Source: Victivallales bacterium (GTDB lineage: Bacteria; Verrucomicrobiota; Lentisphaeria; Oligosphaerales; Oligosphaeraceae). From it: a stretch of 52,106 bases of DNA. Made by a program: the position numbers and the translations under genes. The notes under the pieces are model-generated. The model worked only from the letters and a program-made list of their open reading frames with translations. It was not told the origin of the DNA and did no database searches. The stretch covers positions 1-52,106 of the forward strand of contig JAFZIJ010000193.1 of the NCBI GenBank assembly GCA_017554445.1. The letters are read 5' to 3'. How positions within the stretch are numbered: position 1 is the first letter of the stretch; every line of letters starts with the position of its first letter. Positions 44,265 to 52,106 of the stretch are shown here, piece after piece.

Positions 44265-44648
44265 CTACCCCCAAAAAATAGGAACCATATATTTGAAGAC
44301 AATCCAGAAATAGCAGAGACTTTGCCACACCGATAATCCCAAGGTGATTTTATCTTGCTTTTGACCATGTTTTATCGCCGCCAACATGGAGGCAACAACG
44401 ACACATAGACTTACAATCGCACTTATTATCATCACGTACATTCCAATCGAAAAGATAAAGATATCATCACCTAAACGGAATCTAGCGCATATCAATATCC
44501 CCACATACCCAAGCAAAACTATCGCCTGTACCAGTGCGCAAAAGAAACTGACGCCGTATTTCTTCCCCCCTGCTAGCCAACCGCAAAAAATTCCCCACAG
44601 CAGCAACGATAAACAGAGCAGGAAAATGACAAATTCTATGGTAAACAT
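44265..44648 (-). CDS. Small multi-pass membrane protein, unknown
   Basis: The 127-residue protein has four hydrophobic helices (about 4-24, 32-53, 65-92 and 105-125) with short loops. GGAG lies 5 nt before the ATG. Composition is AT-rich compared with its neighbours. It lies tail-to-tail with the ATPase gene. I do not recognise a family. Confidence 0.7.
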   Translation of the reverse strand: MFTIEFVIFLLCLSLLLWGIFCGWLAGGKKYGVSFFCALVQAIVLLGYVGILICARFRLGDDIFIFSIGMYVMIISAIVSLCVVVASMLAAIKHGQKQDKITLGLSVWQSLCYFWIVFKYMVPIFWG

Positions 44649-44767
44649 AAAACTCCGTTAGGTCACATCCAAACAATTACTGTGAGGAATATTCAATAAT
44701 GCCCTAAACTCCAGCGTCCTCGCAGTTTTTCATAAACATGCGAGGACGCTGGCAACTGGATACATTT

Positions 44768-44804
44768 AAGCATTAAGCATTAAGCATTCAGCATTAAGCA
44801 TTAA
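44768..44804. repeat. Heptanucleotide microrepeat (GCATTAA x5)
   Basis: GCATTAA is repeated five times with one change (GCATTCA in the third unit). The run touches the stop codon of the oxidoreductase gene. Confidence 0.6.
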
Positions 44805-46297
44805 AGTTTGATGTCCCATCCATTCCGGTTGTAGGGGCGTTTCAGCCAGGCGGGATCGCCCGTACCGTTGGCGAATGTGCATTTCACAGGATCCCAGTCA
44901 AAGCTCGCATCATAGACATAGCTCATGTTGCAGAGCTGGCAGAGGATGGACGCGCGAGCACCTGTTTCGGCGGGGGAGATCGTCTCCTTGCGGGAAATGC
45001 AGCAATCGATGAAGTTCTTCTCCTGCTGGGGGCTCTTGTAGAGCTGGACAGGAGCTTCGGCCAGTTTGAAATAGGCGTCAAGCGTGTCGAGACTCGCCTT
45101 GAGGCGATCATCTTTCTTCTGCGACGGATCGAAGCCGTAGTCTTCACCGATGGACGCAGCGATCTTCTTCATCTTGCTGAATGACGCGTCGTCCAGCTGC
45201 TTGCGGATTTCCGCGTTCGGCTTCACGCCACGGCCCAGCCACACGGCGATGCGGCCGCGGTTGACCGCGACGATGCCCTTCGTGCCGTAGAAAACCGTGC
45301 CCCATGCGCTGAAGGGGTTGTGGTAGATGATCGTGCCGTCTGCAAGAACGAACTTCATGCCGGACTGGCGGCGGCCACCGTGCAACGGATTGACAGAATA
45401 CGGTTCTTCGGAGCAGATGACTTTCACAGGACCGGACTTGTCCAGATCAAGGCCCCACTGGGCGATATCCAGATGGTGCGCGCCCCAGTCGCCGTTGTAA
45501 CCCGTACCGTAGTTGTCGTCGAAACGCCAGAACATCGGGTAGAACTTGTTGATGCCGCGCGGCGCGCACTGGTCGGAATACGGCGACCACGGGGCCGGAC
45601 CGAGCCACATGTCCCAATCGACATCCGGATTCGGGGCGGATTCCGTCGCGATATCTTGAATCTTCCGTTCACCGCCACTCCACTGCGCGAAGAAACGATG
45701 CGGATGGGAAGGGCCGCCGAGATTCGCAGGGAAGTTCGCGATGTCCGTGTTGTTCTGCGCGGAGGCGTTGCCGTAGTTGCAATCGACGTATTTGATCTTG
45801 CCGATGAAACCGTTGCGGACGATCATGCAGGCCGTGCGGAACTCGCGCCATGAACGCTGCATCGCGCCAGTCTGGAAGATCCGCTTGAACTTCTTCTGCG
45901 CCTTCATGACGAGAACCGACTCTTCGACTGAATACGTCAACGGCTTTTCGCAATAGACATCCTTGCCAGCCTTCATGGCCGCGCAGGAAATGTAGGCATG
46001 CCAATGGTCGGGAACCGCGATGCAGACGGCGTCGATGTCTTTGTCGGCGATGATGTCACGGAAGTCGGCGACAGCCTTGCATTTGGCAAGTTTCGCCTTT
46101 TTGTTTTCTTTATAGTAGTTGTTGACGAACTCCGCGGCGGCTTCACGACGAGTCTTGTCGCAGTCGCAAACCGCTTTCACGACGACCTCTTCCTGCTTGA
46201 TGAACTGCGGCACCAGCACTGTGCGCCCCTGGATTCCGTAGCCGATGAACGCCATGCGGACGATTTTAGCCGCTTCTTTCTTTGCTTTTTCTGCCAT
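44801..46297 (-). CDS. Gfo/Idh/MocA family oxidoreductase
   Basis: The 498-residue protein has an N-terminal Rossmann fold with IGYGIQGR (18-25), VPDHWHAYISCAAMKAGKDV and the catalytic EKP motif (117-119), followed by the C-terminal alpha/beta domain with GGERKIQDIATE and NGDWGAHHLDIAQWGLD. No signal peptide, so it acts in the cytoplasm with NAD(P) on a sugar, inositol or similar substrate. It is longer than typical (about 340-400), because of insertions rich in aromatic residues such as GPAPWSPYSDQC, as seen in PVC-group relatives. An AGGA site precedes the ATG. Codon use is strongly biased, suggesting high expression. Confidence 0.92.
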   Translation of the reverse strand: MAEKAKKEAAKIVRMAFIGYGIQGRTVLVPQFIKQEEVVVKAVCDCDKTRREAAAEFVNNYYKENKKAKLAKCKAVADFRDIIADKDIDAVCIAVPDHWHAYISCAAMKAGKDVYCEKPLTYSVEESVLVMKAQKKFKRIFQTGAMQRSWREFRTACMIVRNGFIGKIKYVDCNYGNASAQNNTDIANFPANLGGPSHPHRFFAQWSGGERKIQDIATESAPNPDVDWDMWLGPAPWSPYSDQCAPRGINKFYPMFWRFDDNYGTGYNGDWGAHHLDIAQWGLDLDKSGPVKVICSEEPYSVNPLHGGRRQSGMKFVLADGTIIYHNPFSAWGTVFYGTKGIVAVNRGRIAVWLGRGVKPNAEIRKQLDDASFSKMKKIAASIGEDYGFDPSQKKDDRLKASLDTLDAYFKLAEAPVQLYKSPQQEKNFIDCCISRKETISPAETGARASILCQLCNMSYVYDASFDWDPVKCTFANGTGDPAWLKRPYNRNGWDIKL

Positions 46298-46385
46298 GTG
46301 ATGAAGTCCTTTATTTCGTTGACCAATGATTTTTGTCTGTCCAATTATCCTCAGGCTTGCCTAAAGACAACGGATGCAAACTATT

Positions 46386-46414
46386 TTAATATAGTCCTAA
46401 ATCCGTAAAGTAAA
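46386..46414 (-). promoter_or_regulatory. Putative promoter of the Gfo/Idh/MocA gene
   Basis: On the minus strand TTTACT (46414-46409), 17 bp, then TATTAA (46391-46386), about 90 nt before the ATG. Confidence 0.35.
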
Positions 46415-46456
46415 CCTATTTCAAAAAAGAAAATACGTCCCATTCGTCCCATCAAA

Positions 46457-47857
46457 TCATTTTGCCGCTTCTGGATTGGCGCCTATGTTCTTCCCATAGC
46501 CAACGGAATCCGGAGCCAGGCGGTAGTCGCGGCGAGACGCATCTACAAAATGTGGCACGCCAACTATTTCCTTTATGTTCGGATTCCATTGCTTCAGAAA
46601 ATCCATGAACGCGGCTTTGTTAAGCAAGCCTTTCTTCGTCTGGATTTCACTTCTGATAAAGGTCCTTTCGCCATTTTCCCACAGGTTGTTTTCGAACACA
46701 GGTCTGTCAGGACGCCATTCCGTGAAAACGCGCAGGCAGACTTCCGTGCTGTTATAAAAGATGTTGTTGCGGAAAACGAAATTTTTGGTCTGCGCGATGT
46801 TGTTGTAAGTCATGATATGCGCGCCGTTGGGATCCGGCCGTTGCGCATGGGCCCATCCATAGCCTGCATCGACAAATGTATTGTTCTCCACCAGAATGTT
46901 TTCCGTAATGGAGTATTCTGGATTGTTCCAATATTCAAAGGAATACTCCGCATTCCACACAGTGTTGTTGCGATAGGTGATGTTCCGTTCGACGCTTGGA
47001 GCTTCTGGCTTGTTTGCACGGCCTTGGTTCGTCAACGCCGCGTCGTAGATTTCCCAGATGTGGTTGTTTTCAACGAGACAGTCGCTCGCACTGTTCCAAA
47101 ATTCAATGCCGTTACCGAAACGGACATTGCGTCCATCCTGCGTTGTAAACTGATGAGCACCGCCGACATATGAAATCTCACAGTTGCGAATCGTGTATCG
47201 CTTTGCGTTGGAACCGCCGAAGCCATGGCAGCCCGCATAGCGGATGGCCAATCCATCGACAATCACGTCATGGGCGTTGTCATGGATGGCACCGAACCGC
47301 CGAAGGACAAGCTCTACGGACTTGTGGCGTTTCGCGGGATTCTCCGGATATTTCAGCAGAATGTTGTGCGGCGCTTTGAGATAAACGTATTCGCCGTCCT
47401 TCTTGAGGTCTTCCGCCTTCCAGCGTTTCCAACCGCAAGCCACCGCGCCATGGTCGAAAACAATGTTTCCGACATCGACAGTCGTCCGTTCAGCCACCTT
47501 GTCGTCCAACGTCCAGATTCCAGGGGACGCTTCTTTCCAATCCGCTGGATCGCTGGCGGAAACCGACGGCTGGATGAGCGGCAATGGACCGTCGCCGTAG
47601 TGACTGTAGATCAACGGCTTTTCTTCCGAACCGCTGCGCAGATACAACGTCTCACGCCACAGGCCGCCGCGTTTGAACAACACACGGTCACCCGGCTGGA
47701 ATGTGCTCTGGTTCACCTTGCCGATTGTCCGCCATGGTGTGGCCGGTGAACGTCCGTCCAGATTGTCGTCGCCATTGACGCTATCGACATAATAATCGCC
47801 GACAGCGCAGAAACAGGAAGCCATCATGCAGCTCAAGGCCATCAATTTGATATTCAT
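46457..47857 (-). CDS. Secreted right-handed parallel beta-helix protein
   Basis: The ATG at 47857 is preferred to that at 47863 because AGGG lies at the right distance. The 466-residue protein has a signal peptide and begins with YYVDSVNGDDNLDGRSPATPW, the usual entry of DUF1565-type beta-helix proteins. From about 180 to 400 it shows coils with N-rich turns (YTIRNCEISYVGG, CLVENNHIWEIYD, ILVENNTFVDAG, FVFRNNIFYNS), as in pectate-lyase-like and chondroitinase-like folds. The catalytic residues cannot be placed. A polysaccharide lyase or glycosidase acting outside the cell is likely. Confidence 0.85.
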   Translation of the reverse strand: MNIKLMALSCMMASCFCAVGDYYVDSVNGDDNLDGRSPATPWRTIGKVNQSTFQPGDRVLFKRGGLWRETLYLRSGSEEKPLIYSHYGDGPLPLIQPSVSASDPADWKEASPGIWTLDDKVAERTTVDVGNIVFDHGAVACGWKRWKAEDLKKDGEYVYLKAPHNILLKYPENPAKRHKSVELVLRRFGAIHDNAHDVIVDGLAIRYAGCHGFGGSNAKRYTIRNCEISYVGGAHQFTTQDGRNVRFGNGIEFWNSASDCLVENNHIWEIYDAALTNQGRANKPEAPSVERNITYRNNTVWNAEYSFEYWNNPEYSITENILVENNTFVDAGYGWAHAQRPDPNGAHIMTYNNIAQTKNFVFRNNIFYNSTEVCLRVFTEWRPDRPVFENNLWENGERTFIRSEIQTKKGLLNKAAFMDFLKQWNPNIKEIVGVPHFVDASRRDYRLAPDSVGYGKNIGANPEAAK

Positions 47858-48147
47858 GCTCATACCCTTTTTTGATTAATAGGATGTTAAACAACCATCA
47901 TTTAGGAATAATGTACCCACCTATGCAGTCTTTGCAAATCTGCTTCATGAACCATAATCAATCTTTCACGCCGCAAACTCAATCGCTCTTGTTATAACTG
48001 CAAAAGACAGTTGTCCGTCATGTATAATTGGCAAATAAGACACATACCCAATATATTAAAATGACATGCAGATACTGCGTTTTGCGCAATGCAATACCCA
48101 ATCTATTTACAACTTATTGAAAATCATACCTTAAGGAGACCATTGAA

Positions 48148-48708
48148 ATGAAAAAGAATTTAGGCGTGAAGAATTGGATGTTCCCGATGCCCGTGCTGAT
48201 GATCGGCACATACAATGAAGACGGAACGCCGAATATGATGAACGCCGCATGGGGCGGAATCACGATGGAAGACCAAATCACCATCTGCATGGATCCAAGA
48301 CACAAGACATGGGCGAACATCGCGTCACGGAAGGCTTTCACCGTCGCCTTCGGAACGGCCGACACCGTCGCCGCCTGCGATTTTCTCGGCATCGTCAGCG
48401 GCAATCAAGACGCCGACAAGGTGGCGAAAAGCGGCCTCACCGCCGTGAAAAGCGAATTTGTCGATGCTCCTGTGATGGCGGAACTGCCGTTGGTTCTGGA
48501 ATGCGAACTGCTTTCCATGAACAACGACAACTGTGATGTGGTCGGCCGCATCGTCAACTGCGCCGTAGAAGAAAGCGCCTTGACAGACGGAATGCCGGAT
48601 GCTGCGAAAATGAAGCCTATTTGCTTCGACACCTGCCAGCATGTCTATCGGTTGATGGGCGAAGTCGTCGCCACGGCGTTCTCAGTCGGTAAATCTCAGA
48701 AGAAGTAA
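48148..48708 (+). CDS. Flavin reductase family protein (FMN-binding split barrel)
   Basis: The 186-residue protein has the flavin-reductase-like pattern: FPMPVLMIGTYNEDGTPNMM (12-31), AAWGGITMEDQITICM and HKTWANIASRKAFTVAF. It should bind FMN and pass electrons to an acceptor or serve as a small flavoprotein. AGGAG lies 9 nt before the ATG. It is followed after 51 nt by a thioesterase gene on the same strand. The 284-bp gap upstream (47864-48147) holds no gene and no repeat that I can see, only AT-rich sequence with possible promoters. Confidence 0.9.
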   Translation: MKKNLGVKNWMFPMPVLMIGTYNEDGTPNMMNAAWGGITMEDQITICMDPRHKTWANIASRKAFTVAFGTADTVAACDFLGIVSGNQDADKVAKSGLTAVKSEFVDAPVMAELPLVLECELLSMNNDNCDVVGRIVNCAVEESALTDGMPDAAKMKPICFDTCQHVYRLMGEVVATAFSVGKSQKK

Positions 48709-48759
48709 AACAACAACACACAGGCAAACGCATCCCCACAGCATAAAAGGATACAGTTC

Positions 48760-49161
48760 ATGGGAACTTTCAAGACACTTGACGAAGCAAGAGAATATTT
48801 CAAGGACGACGGCTTCGCCTCCGCAAACGGCATCGTTCTAGAGGAATTGGACGACAACCATGCGTTAACCAGCGTCATTCTGACTCACAACCACCGCAAC
48901 GCCCTCGGCGGCGTCATGGGCGGCGCGATTTTCACGCTTGCGGATTTCGCCTTCGCCGCGCTTTCAAACCAACTGCACATGGGAACAGTCGCCCAGCAGA
49001 TCAGCATCAACTACCTGTCCGCCCCGAAAGGCGACCGCCTGACGGCGAAAGCCGTATGCAGAAAAAACGGTCGCAATTCATGCGTTGTCAACGTCGATGT
49101 GACGGACGACACGGGACGCGACATCGCACAATTCGTGGGAACTGGCTTCAAACTGCAATAA
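48760..49161 (+). CDS. PaaI-type hotdog thioesterase
   Basis: The 133-residue protein is a single hotdog domain with HNHRNALGGVMGGAIFTLAD (43-62), the central helix with the active-site Asp, and ISINYLSAPKGDRLTAKA. It should hydrolyse an acyl-CoA or similar thioester. AGGA lies 8 nt before the ATG. It may be co-transcribed with the flavin reductase gene. Confidence 0.9.
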   Translation: MGTFKTLDEAREYFKDDGFASANGIVLEELDDNHALTSVILTHNHRNALGGVMGGAIFTLADFAFAALSNQLHMGTVAQQISINYLSAPKGDRLTAKAVCRKNGRNSCVVNVDVTDDTGRDIAQFVGTGFKLQ

Positions 49162-49164
49162 GTA

Positions 49165-49241
49165 GAGTTTCTCTGTTTCTTCCGTGTATTCAGTGGACTC
49201 CGAAAAACATTCGTGTGCATTCGTGTGCATTCATGTTTTTT
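49165..49241. repeat. Dispersed intergenic repeat, copy 3
   Basis: TCCGTGTATTCAGTGGACTC followed by ATTCGTGTGCATTCGTGTGC and ATTCATGTTTTTTTATGAAG. It lies between the thioesterase stop and the esterase stop, at the edge of the tandem duplication. Confidence 0.65.
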
Positions 49242-49264
49242 TATGAAGCCTTACAATGACTTCA

Positions 49265-50563
49265 TCATTCTCCTATCTGTTTGGCAAGCCATAGATACGT
49301 CATCGGACTGTATTCCGGCGGTGCATCGCCATGACCGTTTTTGATCTTTGGCAACAGGAACTTCGGCCCTTTGAGTTCATTGTAAATTGTATAGACGGAA
49401 GATGGCGTGCAAAACGGATCAATGAAACCAACACCAATCATGACAGGTATTTCAATCCGTCTGGCCGCGAACGCCGTGTCAAAATAAAGCAACGTATCCA
49501 AATGGCTGCGGAATATCGGACTGGTTCTACTGGAGTCTGGCGTGTGGCGTCCTGCCAGAAAACCACCGCGGTCTCCAAAATTCGGAACGCCGCAGAAAGC
49601 GGCCTTGAATTTATCGGAAAACGCCACCAAATACAAGCCAAAGGCACCGCCATGACTCGCGCCATGATAGACAACACGTTCGAAATCCAGTCCAGGTTGC
49701 TTCAACGCTTCATCCAGCAGTCGCAGACAGCCTGTCACAGCCGTACGCGTATAAAATTTATTTCTGTCTTCAACACCGAAAAAGATATATCTTCCAAGGC
49801 CGATTTCTTTCAGAAACTGACTATGCCTTGCCTTGGCATCGGCCAGATTTTTCTCCGGCGGATACGGTGGCAGATGATAAACCAATCTGGCGCATTCAAC
49901 ACCAAAACTATTTTTTACACATAGATTGACAAAGGCTTCTTCGTTTTGATAAGCCTCTCCGCCGGGAAACGTCACCAGCAACGGCAACTTTTTGGTCTTA
50001 TCTACAGGCAACGACAAAAATGCGTATGCTTTTTGATTGTTCAGATTGTCGCAACTGATCTGATAATATTCAAACATGCTGTCAGAAGCATATTTCCGCA
50101 TGTTGAAATTTGCGGGGATGGCGGCAAGTTCCGCTTTCGTATTGTTCCAGAATTCATCGAAATCAGGCGGTTCGGGAAGCAATGGACGCAACTGGTCAGG
50201 ATCAACGCCGACACCGCACAAGACAGGCTGGCTGTCCTTTTCAAACGATGAAACGGCGCAGCGGACAAAACCTGCCTGCGGCAATACAGCCGAGACTCTT
50301 GCAGGAGGCGTGACGGTAAGTCGATTCAATACCGCTTCTCCGTCCATCGAGACAACCACTTTCAGTTTCTTCGGCTTGTTGGCCGTGATGATGAAATCAA
50401 ATGGCTCATTGACATGGACAAGATGCGATTTCCGGCTGCATTCCACGGTAATAACCAACGGATTGTCGGTGGTGCTTTTCGCGGCTTCGGAAGCCGTTGG
50501 AGCAACCTGCCCAAGCAGCATGCTACCGCACATGGTCATAACAACTATTGGATGTTTTATCAT
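49265..50563 (-). CDS. Acetyl xylan esterase-like hydrolase (CE7/AXE1 type), copy 1
   Basis: The 432-residue secreted protein has a signal peptide (MIKHPIVVMTMCGSMLLGQ), an N-terminal beta domain (about 35-120) and an AXE1-type alpha/beta-hydrolase domain starting at PDFDEFWNNTK. The catalytic triad is Ser303 in YHGASHGGAFG, Asp382 in GFIDPFCTPS and His411 in KNGHGD. FPGGEAYQNEE (199-209) gives the oxyanion region. It should remove acetyl groups from xylan or its oligosaccharides. The GAGG ribosome site is the same as in the second copy. See the next copy at 50774-52084. Confidence 0.88.
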   Translation of the reverse strand: MIKHPIVVMTMCGSMLLGQVAPTASEAAKSTTDNPLVITVECSRKSHLVHVNEPFDFIITANKPKKLKVVVSMDGEAVLNRLTVTPPARVSAVLPQAGFVRCAVSSFEKDSQPVLCGVGVDPDQLRPLLPEPPDFDEFWNNTKAELAAIPANFNMRKYASDSMFEYYQISCDNLNNQKAYAFLSLPVDKTKKLPLLVTFPGGEAYQNEEAFVNLCVKNSFGVECARLVYHLPPYPPEKNLADAKARHSQFLKEIGLGRYIFFGVEDRNKFYTRTAVTGCLRLLDEALKQPGLDFERVVYHGASHGGAFGLYLVAFSDKFKAAFCGVPNFGDRGGFLAGRHTPDSSRTSPIFRSHLDTLLYFDTAFAARRIEIPVMIGVGFIDPFCTPSSVYTIYNELKGPKFLLPKIKNGHGDAPPEYSPMTYLWLAKQIGE

Positions 50564-50655
50564 TATTTAAACCTCAAAAAAATTATGAATTAATCCGTTT
50601 GTATCATTCACAATCTACGTCTTGTTTCATCATAGAATCCTCAGGCCGTCATCTG

Positions 50656-50750
50656 CCTGGCGGCGAGACATTTTTGTTTGTTTTGTGGTTAAAATTCTGT
50701 GTATTCTATGTATTCTGTGGTTTATTTTTCATGCTCTTTCGTGGTTCTTT
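50656..50750. repeat. Dispersed intergenic repeat, copy 4
   Basis: CTGGCGGCGAGACATTTTTG, then TTCTGTGTATTCTATGTATT and CTGTGGTTTATTTTTCATGC, then TCTTTCGTGGTTCTTTTATG. It separates the two esterase copies and lies at the same place relative to the gene end as copy 3. Confidence 0.65.
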
Positions 50751-50773
50751 TATGAAGTTTTACAATGACTTCA

Positions 50774-52084
50774 TCATTCTCCAATCTGCTTGGCAAGCCA
50801 CAGATACGTCATCGGACTGTATTCCGGCGGTGCATCACTATGACCGTTTTTGATCTTCGGCAACATGAACTTCGGCCCTTTGAGTTCGTTGTAAATTATA
50901 TAGACGGCGGATGGCGCGCAAAGCTGATCGATGAAACCAACGCCAATCATAACAGGTATTTCAATCCTTCTTGCCGCGAACGCCGTGTCAAAATAAAGCA
51001 ACGTATCCACATTGTTGCGGTAGAACAGACATTTTTTATTGGCATCAGACGGGTGGCGTCCTGCCAGAAAACCGCCACGATCACCGAAATTCGGAACACC
51101 GCAGAACGCGGCCTTGAATTTATCGGAAAACGCCGCCAAAAACAAGCCGAAGGCTCCACCATGGCTTGAGCCATAATAGACAACACGTTCGGAATCCAGT
51201 CCAGGCTGCTTCAACGCTTCATCCAGCAGTCGCAGACAGCCTGTCACAGCACTACGGTTATAAAATTTATTTCTGTCCTCAACCCCAAAAAAGACATATC
51301 TTACAAGACCAATTTCTTTCAGAAACTGACTATGCCTTGCCTTGGCATCGGCCAGATTTTTCTCTGGGGCGTACGGCGGCAGATGATAAATCAATCTGGC
51401 GCATTCAACACCAAAGTTATTTTTTACACATAAATTGACAAAGGCTTCTTCGTTTTGATAAGCCTCCCCGCCTGGAAACGTCACCAGCAACGGCAATTTT
51501 TTGGTCTTGTCCACAGGCAGCGACAAAAACGCGTATGCCTTCTGATTGTTCAGATTGTCGCAACTGATCTGATAATATTCAAACGCGCTGTCAGAAGCAT
51601 ACTTCTGCATTTTGAAATTCGCAGGGATGGCGGCAAGCTCCTGTTTTGTGTTATTCCAGAATTCATCGAAATCAGCTGGTTCGGGAAGCAATGGACGCAA
51701 CTGGTCCGGATCCACGCCGACACCGCACAAGACAGGCTGGCTGTCCTTTTCAAACGATGAAACGGCGCAGCGGACAAATCCCGGATGCGGCAGCACAGCC
51801 TGGACCCTTGCCGGAGGCGTGACGGTAAGTCGATTCAATATCGCTTCTCCGTCCATCGAAACAACCACTTTCAGTTTCTTCGGCTTGTTGGCCGTGATGA
51901 TGAAATCAAATGGCTCATTGACATGGACAAGATGCGATTTCCGACTACATTCCACGGTAATAACCAACGGATTGTCGGTGGCTTTGTCAGTGGCGCTTTT
52001 CGCGGTTTCGGAAGCAGTTGGAACAACCTGCCCAATCAGCATGCTACCGCACATGGCCATAACTACTATTGGATTTTTAATCAT
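50774..52084 (-). CDS. Acetyl xylan esterase-like hydrolase (CE7/AXE1 type), copy 2
   Basis: The ATG at 52084 has GAGG 8 nt upstream; the longer reading starts with TTG. The 436-residue protein is nearly the same as its neighbour, with the triad at Ser307 (YYGSSHGGAFG), Asp386 (GFIDQLCAPS) and His415 (KNGHSD). Differences are scattered substitutions and four extra residues (DKAT) after the signal peptide. The similarity continues past the stop codon into the non-coding TTTTATGAAG stretch. Both copies look intact, so this is a recent tandem duplication that may change dosage or specificity. Confidence 0.88.
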   Translation of the reverse strand: MIKNPIVVMAMCGSMLIGQVVPTASETAKSATDKATDNPLVITVECSRKSHLVHVNEPFDFIITANKPKKLKVVVSMDGEAILNRLTVTPPARVQAVLPHPGFVRCAVSSFEKDSQPVLCGVGVDPDQLRPLLPEPADFDEFWNNTKQELAAIPANFKMQKYASDSAFEYYQISCDNLNNQKAYAFLSLPVDKTKKLPLLVTFPGGEAYQNEEAFVNLCVKNNFGVECARLIYHLPPYAPEKNLADAKARHSQFLKEIGLVRYVFFGVEDRNKFYNRSAVTGCLRLLDEALKQPGLDSERVVYYGSSHGGAFGLFLAAFSDKFKAAFCGVPNFGDRGGFLAGRHPSDANKKCLFYRNNVDTLLYFDTAFAARRIEIPVMIGVGFIDQLCAPSAVYIIYNELKGPKFMLPKIKNGHSDAPPEYSPMTYLWLAKQIGE

Positions 52085-52106
52085 TATCAATACCTCAAAA
52101 AATAAT

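Noticed and set aside
49243..49265. Intrinsic terminator of the esterase gene
   Set aside because: ATGAAG and CTTCAT can pair, but on the gene's strand the hairpin is followed by an A-run and not a T-run.
49331..49924. Plus-strand ORF of 197 codons opposite the esterase gene
   Set aside because: It is antisense to a clear esterase with an intact triad, and a broken counterpart lies opposite the second copy, so it is not kept.

Overview
The window reads as a chromosomal segment of a polysaccharide-degrading bacterium of the PVC group, most likely a Lentisphaerota/Victivallales-like gut or rumen organism. This is an inference from the gene set: many secreted or Tat-exported glycan-active proteins, GntR-type regulators placed beside single glycoside hydrolases, xylose-isomerase-like barrels and MocA-type oxidoreductases, and short palindromic or tandem repeats in many gene gaps. 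No rRNA, tRNA, prophage, transposase or CRISPR array was seen.

Layout. A truncated minus-strand gene opens the window (1-789). A repeat-rich gap leads into a GH3 glycosidase and a secreted metallophosphoesterase (1334-5115). An AT-rich minus-strand island (5260-7009) holds two paralogous membrane-anchored coiled-coil proteins and a 43-codon ORF. A five-gene minus-strand operon follows (13366 down to 7091): radical SAM protein, GntR-type regulator, secreted clan-A-like glycosidase, MDR dehydrogenase and sugar isomerase/epimerase. It is headed by a good promoter and a perfect 11-bp direct repeat at the predicted start site. Next come an AbiE toxin-antitoxin pair (13611-15214), a DUF1638 gene, and the thiazole operon thiS-thiF-thiG-thiH (16373-19239). 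The thi operon is preceded by a terminator-like hairpin that matches the architecture of the HMP-PP (thiS-motif) riboswitch. A VapBC pair follows (19335-19972).

From 20126 to 32444 seven minus-strand genes form a glycan block: a PHP-like Tat protein, a secreted barrel protein, a NYN/zinc-ribbon protein, a GH78-like rhamnosidase, a coiled-coil lipoprotein, a GH51 arabinofuranosidase and a large secreted protein of unknown function. Plus-strand genes for a DUF2293 protein and a secreted glycosidase-like protein (32624-35418) then converge on an M20 peptidase/aminotransferase pair (35561-38059) across three GC-rich tandem repeats. After that come a phosphoesterase/PQQ-propeller fusion, a cyclohexadienyl-dehydratase-like lipoprotein and a cinnamoyl-esterase-like hydrolase. 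A six-unit, 33-bp-period repeat array then precedes an AAA/DUF4143 ATPase (42860-44206). The right end holds a small membrane protein, a MocA-type oxidoreductase, a parallel beta-helix protein, a flavin reductase/thioesterase pair, and a recent tandem duplication of a CE7-type acetyl esterase (49265-52084).

The glycan genes fit attack on decorated plant cell-wall polymers: xylosidase/glucosidase, arabinofuranosidase, rhamnosidase, acetyl esterases and a feruloyl-type esterase. The points most worth a second look are the putative HMP-PP riboswitch, the 33-bp iteron-like array, the coiled-coil island and the intergenic repeats.
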